Source: an uncultured Muribaculaceae bacterium
GTDB lineage: Bacteria > Bacteroidota > Bacteroidia > Bacteroidales > Muribaculaceae
Direction: 5' to 3'
DNA: 20,092 nucleotides
Assembly: GCA_934667475.1 (NCBI GenBank)
Contig: CAKUMB010000024.1
Span: forward strand, 1-20,092
Shown here: positions 14,569-20,092 of the stretch, one piece after another
Layout: each line of letters begins with the position of its first letter
How positions within the stretch are numbered: the first letter of the stretch is position 1
Translations under genes and position numbers: made by a program
The notes under the pieces: generated by a model
What the model saw: only the letters and a program-made list of their open reading frames with translations
Databases searched by the model: none
What the model was told of the DNA's origin: nothing

Positions 14569-14663
14569 AGCCGCGCCACCTCTAAGGCGCAAGCCGCGCA
14601 TGTCTGCATCGCGTGAAGTCGGTAGTTGTTCTGTTGTTTTTTTCCTTGCCTGTCTGCAGCGCA

Positions 14664-15617
14664 TCACTTGCGCGAAGCCAGGTAGGCGGCCACGTTTTTC
14701 TCGATGCGGGCGGCGATGTCGACATCGGCAGCGGCGCGCTCAAACTTCTTGCCAGTGATGTCCTCATACAGCTCGATGTAGCGCTCGGCCACGGTCTCGC
14801 AATACTCGTCGGTCATCTCGGGCATAGTCTGGCCGGGTTTGCCCATGAAGTTGTGCTCTATGAGCCACTGGCGCACAAACTCCTTCGACAGCTGCTTCTG
14901 GGGTTCGCCTTTCTCAAAGCGCTCCTCATAGCCCTTGGCATAGAAGTAGCGTGACGAGTCGGGGGTGTGAATCTCGTCCATGAGAATCACCTTGCCGTCG
15001 CGCTTGCCAAACTCATATTTGGTGTCGACCAGAATCAGGCCCTTGCCGGCCGCGATTTCGCTGCCGCGGGCAAAGAGGGCGCGGGTGTAGGCTTCCACCT
15101 GCTTGTAGTCGTCCTCACTGATGATGCCCTGCTTCAGAATCTCCTCACGCGAGATGTTCTCGTCGTGGCCGCTGGCGGCCTTGGTGGTGGGGGTGATGAT
15201 GGGCTCGGGGAACTTTTGGTTCTCGCGCATGCCCTCGGGCAGTTTCACGCCACACAGCTCGCGGCAGCCCTCGGCATAGGCGCGCCACGCGCTGCCGGTG
15301 AGATAGCCGCGGATAATCATCTCAACGGGGAAACCCTCGCACTTCACACCCACTGTGACCATGGGGTCGGGAGTGGCCAGTTTCCAGTTGGGCACGATGT
15401 CGGCTGTGGCATCGAGAAACTGGGCTGCGATTTGGTTGAGCACCTGTCCCTTCGACGGGATGCCCTTGGGCAGGATGAAGTCGAAAGCCGAGATGCGGTC
15501 GGTGGCGACCATCACCAGCAGGTCGTCGTTGATGTTGTACACGTCACGGACTTTGCCGTGATACACGCTTTTTTGTCCCTCGAAATGGAAGTCGGTGTGA
15601 GTTAACGTATTTGCCAT
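14664..15617 (-). CDS. purC: Phosphoribosylaminoimidazole-succinocarboxamide synthase
   Basis: A 317-residue SAICAR synthase, joining aspartate to CAIR with ATP in purine synthesis. Visible signatures are GKVRDVYNINDDLLVMVATD with DRISAFD near the N-terminus, EMIIRGYLTGSAW and LILVDTKYEFG, then DEIHTPDSSRY. It belongs to the longer (about 300-residue) class rather than the 237-residue E. coli type; from memory this longer form is normal in Bacteroidetes. It lies 57 nt downstream of phoH on the same strand, with no terminator between them, so they may be co-transcribed. Confidence 0.97.
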   Translation of the reverse strand: MANTLTHTDFHFEGQKSVYHGKVRDVYNINDDLLVMVATDRISAFDFILPKGIPSKGQVLNQIAAQFLDATADIVPNWKLATPDPMVTVGVKCEGFPVEMIIRGYLTGSAWRAYAEGCRELCGVKLPEGMRENQKFPEPIITPTTKAASGHDENISREEILKQGIISEDDYKQVEAYTRALFARGSEIAAGKGLILVDTKYEFGKRDGKVILMDEIHTPDSSRYFYAKGYEERFEKGEPQKQLSKEFVRQWLIEHNFMGKPGQTMPEMTDEYCETVAERYIELYEDITGKKFERAAADVDIAARIEKNVAAYLASRK

Positions 15618-15674
15618 TTTTGCTATAAAAACTTTAGTTAAGTGATTTTTTTTGTGTCGTATCGTGTCTAAATT

Positions 15675-16664
15675 TCAATTCTCTTTGCCGGCCACTGGCT
15701 GGCCGTCGTCGTCAAGCCCGGCCTTGGCCAGGGCGTCATGCTTCTCGTAGGCCTCCACTATGCGCTGCACCAGGCGGTGGCGCACTATGTCTTTTTTGCC
15801 AAACTCCACGCGCCCTATGCCCTCCACATGGCGCAGCACCTTCAGTGCCTGCACCAGGCCCGAGGCCGTGCTGCGCGGCAGGTCGATTTGCGAGGTGTCG
15901 CCGGTCACTATCATCTTCGAGCCCATGCCCAGGCGGGTGAGAAACATCTTTATTTGGTGCACGGTGGTGTTCTGCGCCTCGTCGAGCACTATCACGGCGT
16001 CGTTGAGCGTGCGTCCGCGCATAAAGGCCAGCGGGGCTATCTGAATCACATTGCCGTCCATCAGCTCCTTGAGCTTGGCGCCGGGAATCATGTCCTCAAG
16101 GGCGTCATACAGCGGCTGCAGGTAGGGGTCAATCTTGTCGCGCATGTCACCGGGCAGGAACCCCAGCTTCTCGCCGGCCTCAACCGCGGGGCGCGACAGT
16201 ATTATTTTGCGCACCTCCTTGTTTTTGAGCGCGCGCACTGCCAGCGCCACAGCCAGATAGGTCTTGCCCGTGCCGGCGGGGCCCAGGGCGAATGTGAGGT
16301 CGTTGTCGGAGCATGCCTTCACCATCAGCTGCTGGTTGGGGGTGCGGGCCTTTATGGGCTTTCCGTTCACGCCATATACAATGGCGTCGTCCATCTTCAG
16401 CTCCTTTGGCGGGACGCCGTTGATGGTGTCGATTATCACATCCTCGTTCAGCTTATTGTATTTGGCACAGTATTCCTCAAGTTTCTTCACATTGCGCTCA
16501 AAGCGCTCGGTCTCCTCCTCGTCGCCAATCACGGTTATCACCGTGCCGCGCGCAGCCATGCGCAGTTTTGGAAACAGGTCGCGAATGAGTTGTATGTTGG
16601 AGTTGTTGACCCCGTAGAACACCACTGGGTCAACCGAGTCGATGATTACATGACGTTCAATCAT
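15675..16664 (-). CDS. phoH: PhoH-family ATPase
   Basis: A 329-residue cytoplasmic P-loop ATPase of the PhoH/PhoL type, with an N-terminal KH-like/RNA-binding region (about 1-100). Walker A GPAGTGKT is at 128-135, Walker B-like VIVLDEAQN follows, then the family segment VTGDTSQIDLP. Members are linked to RNA metabolism or phosphate stress; the exact role is unsettled. The frame opens at a TTG (16673), but the ATG at 16664 (MIERHVIIDS) is the natural start. Upstream is TACCTTTG (16692-16685, minus), a -7 box. The gene is divergent from rplU. Confidence 0.94.
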   Translation of the reverse strand: MIERHVIIDSVDPVVFYGVNNSNIQLIRDLFPKLRMAARGTVITVIGDEEETERFERNVKKLEEYCAKYNKLNEDVIIDTINGVPPKELKMDDAIVYGVNGKPIKARTPNQQLMVKACSDNDLTFALGPAGTGKTYLAVALAVRALKNKEVRKIILSRPAVEAGEKLGFLPGDMRDKIDPYLQPLYDALEDMIPGAKLKELMDGNVIQIAPLAFMRGRTLNDAVIVLDEAQNTTVHQIKMFLTRLGMGSKMIVTGDTSQIDLPRSTASGLVQALKVLRHVEGIGRVEFGKKDIVRHRLVQRIVEAYEKHDALAKAGLDDDGQPVAGKEN

Positions 16665-16684
16665 AGATTGCAATTAATATGTTG

Positions 16685-16692
16685 CAAAGGTA
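16685..16692 (-). promoter_or_regulatory. -7 box of phoH
   Basis: The minus strand reads TACCTTTG, matching TAnnTTTG, 20 nt before the phoH ATG. The closest TTTG (16721-16718) is 25 nt upstream, longer than the usual 19, so the -33 assignment is doubtful. Confidence 0.5.
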
Positions 16693-16844
16693 GTACAATT
16701 AGTGTTCCGCACGAAATCAAACGGCACATTTTTTCGCGCCAACCGCGCCAGCCTGCAAAGAATTTGCATGTGATCTTTCACACATTGCGAATGAATTATA
16801 CGCGCATTCGGTGCGATTGGCAATAAAAAAGTGTGGCCTATTGC

Positions 16845-16875
16845 TTTGGTATTCAGCGAAAAGATTGTAACTTTG
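16845..16875 (+). promoter_or_regulatory. rplU-rpmA promoter
   Basis: TTTG (16845-16848), exactly 19 nt, then TAACTTTG (16868-16875): a complete match to the Bacteroidetes housekeeping sigma promoter. The predicted transcript has a leader of about 80 nt (16883-16962). It contains CGGGC-TAT-GCTCG (from about 16909) and the palindrome CCGTACGG, so a ribosomal-protein leader fold is possible but unproven. Confidence 0.85.
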
Positions 16876-16962
16876 CGGCTGGATTTCCGAAAGGCTCAAA
16901 TAAGCGTTGCGGGCTATGCTCGTGACCGCCGTACGGTATTAACTTGATTTACAATTAATTAA

Positions 16963-17283
16963 ATGTACGCAATTGTAGAAATTCAAGGACAGCAGTTCAA
17001 GGCCGAAGCAGGTAAGAAGCTGTATGTTCACTATCTCGGCGATGAGAAGAAAGAAGGCGACGTGGTTGAATTCAACAAAGTTCTGCTCGTTGACGCCGAC
17101 GGTAACGTAACAGTTGGCGCACCTACCGTAGAAGGTGCAAAAGTGGTTTGCGAGGTAAAGACTCCCCTCGTGAAAGGTGAAAAGGTGCTTGTATTCAAAA
17201 AGAAGCGCCGCAAAGGCTATCGCCGTCTTAACGGCCACCGCCAGGTGTTCACCGAATTAGTGATCAAAGAAGTTAATGCTTAA
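16963..17283 (+). CDS. rplU: 50S ribosomal protein L21
   Basis: A 106-residue large-subunit protein that binds 23S rRNA. The N-terminus MYAIVEIQGQQFKAEAGKKL and the C-terminal basic KKKRRKGYRRLNGHRQVFTE segment are typical of L21. Length is normal. It starts the rplU-rpmA operon, with L27 22 nt downstream, the conserved bacterial order. The start codon follows an A/T-rich stretch without a Shine-Dalgarno site, as is usual in Bacteroidetes. Confidence 0.98.
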   Translation: MYAIVEIQGQQFKAEAGKKLYVHYLGDEKKEGDVVEFNKVLLVDADGNVTVGAPTVEGAKVVCEVKTPLVKGEKVLVFKKKRRKGYRRLNGHRQVFTELVIKEVNA

Positions 17284-17305
17284 ACCCCTAAAATTTTAAA
17301 AGATT

Positions 17306-17575
17306 ATGGCACATAAGAAAGGTGTAGGTAGTTCTAAGAACGGCCGTGAGTCGGAGAGCAAACGACTCGGCGTTAAAATTTTTGGTGGTCAATTCGCTAA
17401 GGCAGGCAACATCATCCGCCGTCAGCGCGGCACTGTACACCGTCCGGGCGCAAATGTGGGCATGGGCAAGGACCACACCCTCTATGCACTGGTCGACGGC
17501 ACCGTAGAGTTCCAGAAGCGCGCTGGCCACACATACATTAATGTGGTTGCCGCTGCCAAAGGCGAAGAGAACTAA
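17306..17575 (+). CDS. rpmA: 50S ribosomal protein L27
   Basis: An 89-residue large-subunit protein near the peptidyl-transferase centre. The start MAHKKGVGSSKNGRESESKR and RQRGTVHRPGANVGMGKDHT are diagnostic of L27. There is no N-terminal extension like that cleaved in Firmicutes, so the mature N-terminus is made directly. Second gene of the rplU operon, followed by a strong terminator at 17629-17662. Confidence 0.98.
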   Translation: MAHKKGVGSSKNGRESESKRLGVKIFGGQFAKAGNIIRRQRGTVHRPGANVGMGKDHTLYALVDGTVEFQKRAGHTYINVVAAAKGEEN

Positions 17576-17628
17576 GCAAAGCCCCACCGCGCCATGCGGC
17601 GCGCAAGGCCAAGCCTAACACAACACAC

Positions 17629-17662
17629 AGCCGGGCTGCACAGAATCCTGTGCAGCCCGGCT
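17629..17662 (+). terminator. rplU-rpmA terminator
   Basis: AGCCGGGCTGCACAG (17629-17643) and CTGTGCAGCCCGGCT (17648-17662) form a perfect 15-bp stem with loop AATC, followed by TGTTTCATCTT. It lies 54 nt after the rpmA stop. Confidence 0.85.
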
Positions 17663-17696
17663 TGTTTCATCTTCACCACCCGAATCTGTTGCGGCG

Positions 17697-17895
17697 TCAG
17701 GGCTTCAGGCATGCCAGCGGTGTTGCTTCAACTCCGTCGGTGGGGCGGTGTGCCATTAAAGTCGCAAGTGAATCAGCCGATACAAAAAAAGTACTGATGT
17801 CTTTTTTAGGCATGGGCAATCTGTTTGGCATTTTAGTGGGTAGATCGTATGGAGCCATTCCCCCCTGGTTAACACTTTTCGGTGAAATCATTTAA
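17697..17895. other. Unexplained lower-GC segment, open on both strands
   Basis: Between the rpmA terminator and the TonB-domain gene lies about 200 bp that is less GC-rich than its surroundings. A frame is open on each strand (plus 17650-17895; minus 17697-17891, containing KKDISTFFVSADSLATLMAH). Neither has a recognised family, a clear promoter or a convincing start. The hairpin AAAAAAG/CTTTTTT (17785-17791 with 17801-17807) lies inside. It may be a small gene, a non-coding RNA or a dispersed repeat. The rest of 17663-18022 shows nothing except the hairpin at 17955-17985. Confidence 0.3.
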
Positions 17896-17954
17896 TGCTT
17901 GCCGCCACGAGTGTTTCACTCTGAAGTGACCATTGGCGGCCGTCATAAATGTCA

Positions 17955-17985
17955 AGCGCGGCCTCCTGATTACAGGGGCCGCGCT
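17955..17985. terminator. Hairpin after the TonB-domain gene
   Basis: AGCGCGGCC-T-CCTG (17955-17968) pairs with CAGGGGCCGCGCT (17973-17985), 13 bp with a single bulged T and loop ATTA. It lies 37 nt after the stop of the minus-strand TonB-domain gene. The T-tract is poor on both sides. Confidence 0.6.
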
Positions 17986-18022
17986 CAGATATCTTATTTT
18001 GCGGTTTCGGCAGGGTGGGGGG

Positions 18023-18469
18023 CTATAGGCGGAAGGCTATGGGCAGCACGCAGCGCACGGCCACCTTGGTGTGGTTTACGCGGCCAGGCTTCCAGCGCGG
18101 CATTTCGCGAATCACACGCATGGCTTCGCGGTCGAGGCTCTCGTCGCCGGCGCCGCGAATCACCTGCACATTGCTCACACGCCCGTCGGCGCCCACAATG
18201 AAGCAGCACAGCACGCGGCCCTGCACACCGCGCTTGTAGGCGTGGTAGGGATATTCGCGGGTCTTGTTGATGAAATTGGTCAGCCCGCGCTCGCCACCGG
18301 GAAATTGTGGCTGCACATCGACGTAGTCGTACTCATACACCTCCATGTAGGGCATGCGCGACATGGGGTTGACGGTGGTGACGTGTCGCACCTGCGCCAG
18401 AGCCGGCATCGCAGTTATTGCCATCATGGCCATGAGTATGTGAAGTCGCAAAAATCCTATCTTCTGCAT
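18023..18469 (-). CDS. Secreted TonB C-terminal-domain protein
   Basis: With the ATG at 18469 (MQKIGFLRLHILMAMMAITA) the product has 148 residues; the open frame to 18544 adds a non-fitting stretch. Residues 1-25 form a signal peptide with probable cleavage at ALA|QV. The rest, about 58-148, is a TonB C-terminal domain: FPGGERGLTNFI, GVQGRVLCCFIVGADGRVSN, then VIREMPRWKPGR. Unlike true TonB energy transducers it has no inner-membrane anchor or Pro-rich linker, so it would be free in the periplasm. It may be a binding or scaffold protein rather than an energy transducer (inference). Promoter at 18631-18660, divergent from porQ. Confidence 0.88.
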   Translation of the reverse strand: MQKIGFLRLHILMAMMAITAMPALAQVRHVTTVNPMSRMPYMEVYEYDYVDVQPQFPGGERGLTNFINKTREYPYHAYKRGVQGRVLCCFIVGADGRVSNVQVIRGAGDESLDREAMRVIREMPRWKPGRVNHTKVAVRCVLPIAFRL

Positions 18470-18630
18470 TGCGTAATCTGTCACTTTCTTTCCTTTTGTT
18501 GGTTGAAAAGGGTGCGCTGCCCCCGCCGGGCGGATGCGGCACACGCAGTCTCACATTCTGTTCTTTTTTTATCAGTAATCAATGGTTGCACACAGCGCCG
18601 CGGGCTTGAGCCCTGCCGCCATTTGCGCTG

Positions 18631-18660
18631 CAAATATAAGCCACTGCGGGCAAATGTCAA
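18631..18660 (-). promoter_or_regulatory. Promoter of the TonB-domain gene
   Basis: On the minus strand TTG (18660-18658), 19 nt and TATATTTG (18638-18631) match the Bacteroidetes consensus. It predicts a leader of about 155 nt before the ATG at 18469. The remainder of the divergent spacer up to 18826 is AT-rich; only an imperfect box, CACTTTTG near 18799-18806, is seen for porQ. Confidence 0.6.
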
Positions 18661-18826
18661 TGAAGCGCGGCGGGCGATTTGCGAATGATTAATAATGTTT
18701 CATCTATTTTTACAAAAACGCTTTGGAGTGCCCTATGTTGTAAAAAAAATTAAACCATTATACTATGTGGGCGGCCTCGTGCGTTTATATCTATAATAAC
18801 ACTTTTGCGACTACTAACAACAAGGA

Positions 18827-19858
18827 ATGAGAATTCTCACCACACTGCATATAATGGCGGCCAGTGCCGCGCTCACCGCGGGGCTCACGGCCAGCGCGCA
18901 AGACGGCACCACGGCCTACCAGTTTCTTAACGTCACGCCGTCGACGCACGCCTACGCTCTGGGCGGGCACAACATCACGGTAATCGACGACGACATCAAC
19001 CTGATTGAGCAAAACCCTGCTCTGCTCGGCCCCGAGGTCGACCATCAGGTGGGACTGAACTATATGCGCTACTTCGGAGCGTCGAACTTCATGGGCGTGC
19101 GCTACGGACAGGGACTCGGTGAGCACAGCGCATTTGCCGTGGGGCTGCAATATTTTGGCTACGGCTCTATCGACGAAACCGATGCCGCCGGCAGCGTGAT
19201 TGGCTCGGCCTCGGCAAGCGACATGGCATTCAACGCCACCTATTCGCACGATATCACCGACAACTTGCGCGGCGCCATCAACGTGAAGTTTCTCTATTCG
19301 AAATATGCCGACTTCTCGGCGGCTGCCGTAGCCGCCGACCTGGGCATTAACTACTACAACCCCGACAACGACCTGTCGCTGTCGCTGGTGGTGAAAAACC
19401 TTGGCGGACAGGTGAAGAAGTTCAACGACACCAAAGACAATCTGCCCTGGGACGTGCAGCTTGGATGGTCGCAAATGCTGTCGTCATCGCCATTCCGCCT
19501 GTCGGTGACCGCTGTGGGGCTCAATAAGTGGAAACTGCCCTACTATGAGCCGGCCGACAAAAACTCGGCCACATCCGAACTGGTGAAGAAGGACTCGTTT
19601 ATGCGCAACCTCATGCGCCACCTGGTGCTTGGCATTGAATACGTGCCCACCGAGCGCATGTATATTGCGCTGGGCTACAACTACCGCACCCGCACCGACA
19701 TGAGCACCTATCACCGCAACTTTTTGTCGGGCTTCTCGCTGGGCGGCGGACTCCGGGTGAAGGCGTTCGGCTTCGGCGTGGCTCTGGCAAAGCCCCACAG
19801 CAGTGCCACTACGCTGATGTTCAACCTCACCACATCGATTAGCGAACTCATGCGCTAA
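18827..19858 (+). CDS. porQ: Type IX secretion system protein PorQ
   Basis: A 343-residue outer-membrane beta-barrel protein of the PorQ/PorV-like family. The signal peptide covers residues 1-24 (ASA|QD). The motif AYQFLNVTPSTHAYALGG, followed by INLIEQNPALLGPE, is the family signature for PorQ. The remaining sequence alternates polar and apolar residues, consistent with barrel strands, and ends in LMFNLTTSISELMR. PorQ is needed for type IX secretion in Porphyromonas gingivalis, where it helps display cargo at the surface. The start ATG follows ACAAGGA. The next gene lies outside the window, so the operon cannot be seen. Confidence 0.9.
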   Translation: MRILTTLHIMAASAALTAGLTASAQDGTTAYQFLNVTPSTHAYALGGHNITVIDDDINLIEQNPALLGPEVDHQVGLNYMRYFGASNFMGVRYGQGLGEHSAFAVGLQYFGYGSIDETDAAGSVIGSASASDMAFNATYSHDITDNLRGAINVKFLYSKYADFSAAAVAADLGINYYNPDNDLSLSLVVKNLGGQVKKFNDTKDNLPWDVQLGWSQMLSSSPFRLSVTAVGLNKWKLPYYEPADKNSATSELVKKDSFMRNLMRHLVLGIEYVPTERMYIALGYNYRTRTDMSTYHRNFLSGFSLGGGLRVKAFGFGVALAKPHSSATTLMFNLTTSISELMR

Positions 19859-20092
19859 TCGCCTCCATACTGCTTCTAAACATGTATCTATTATTGGTTG
19901 ATTATCAGTATTATACGTTCTAAACGGTAGAAAAGTGACTGTGTAGATTCTATATAGATACGAAATGGCTAAAATTTAACGTATTTAACTTTCGATCACA
20001 TTGTATTCTCATTTTGGAACATTTCAAGTGACCACCAAGCAACAAGTATTGGGTATCAATGCAATAACATCACTCTTATATAATCCTACCCA
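19859..20092. other. AT-rich stretch with no gene
   Basis: After porQ the composition turns sharply AT-rich. I see no open frame with family character; only a short palindrome, TCTATATAGA (19949-19958). It may be the promoter region of an off-window gene or the edge of another acquired segment. A minus-strand frame is open from the window edge for about 20 codons, too short to judge. Confidence 0.3.

Noticed and set aside
1..20092. CRISPR array, rRNA or tRNA genes
   Set aside because: No regularly spaced repeats, no tRNA cloverleaf and no rRNA-like sequence was seen on either strand.
20024..20092. Possible C-terminus of an off-window minus-strand gene
   Set aside because: Only about 22 codons are open to the window edge, without a motif; this is within chance.

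Overview
The window looks like a chromosomal segment of a Bacteroidales bacterium. The support is the promoter grammar (TTTG/TTG, about 19 nt, TAnnTTTG) seen before several genes, a PorQ-type protein of the type IX secretion system, a Bacteroidetes-style AraC regulator fused to a metal-binding domain, the paired zinc-ribbon/Nif3 genes and weak Shine-Dalgarno sites. The GC-rich backbone would fit Muribaculaceae, but that family assignment is a guess.

Layout. (1) Positions 1 to about 3,380 are visibly AT-richer and form the end of an integrated mobile element, all on the minus strand: the first codons of an off-window gene, a two-TM protein of unknown function, a tyrosine recombinase and a zinc-finger protein with four HTH-like repeats. 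Two intergenic regions of the element carry the same 80-bp array of GGTTATT half-sites, one before the recombinase and one before the off-window gene. The element abuts the intact terminator of mnmE. (2) 3,445-6,592 (minus) is a probable operon of two secreted DNA/RNA non-specific endonucleases (one membrane-anchored, one lipoprotein) followed by mnmE. (3) 6,654-9,446 (minus) is a copper-type module: an AraC regulator with an N-terminal HMA-like domain, a P1B ATPase that seems to lack its nucleotide-binding (N) domain, and a 68-residue HMA protein. (4) 9,824-11,743 (minus) holds Nif3-like and coiled-coil zinc-ribbon genes, followed by a strong terminator. (5) 11,942-12,460 is a frameshifted relic of a secreted protein. 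(6) 12,603-16,664 (minus) has housekeeping genes pfkA, ubiE/menG, purC and phoH. (7) 16,963-17,575 (plus) is rplU-rpmA behind a textbook promoter. (8) 17,576-19,858 has an unexplained lower-GC patch, a small secreted TonB-domain protein (minus) and porQ (plus). The last 234 bases turn AT-rich and hold no gene I can support.

The most unusual signals are the duplicated half-site array together with the four-HTH protein, the P1B ATPase without an N-domain together with its metal-sensor-like regulator and a direct repeat in its promoter, and three genes whose -7 box lies only 4-8 nt before the start codon. All calls come from reading the sequence; no database search was run.
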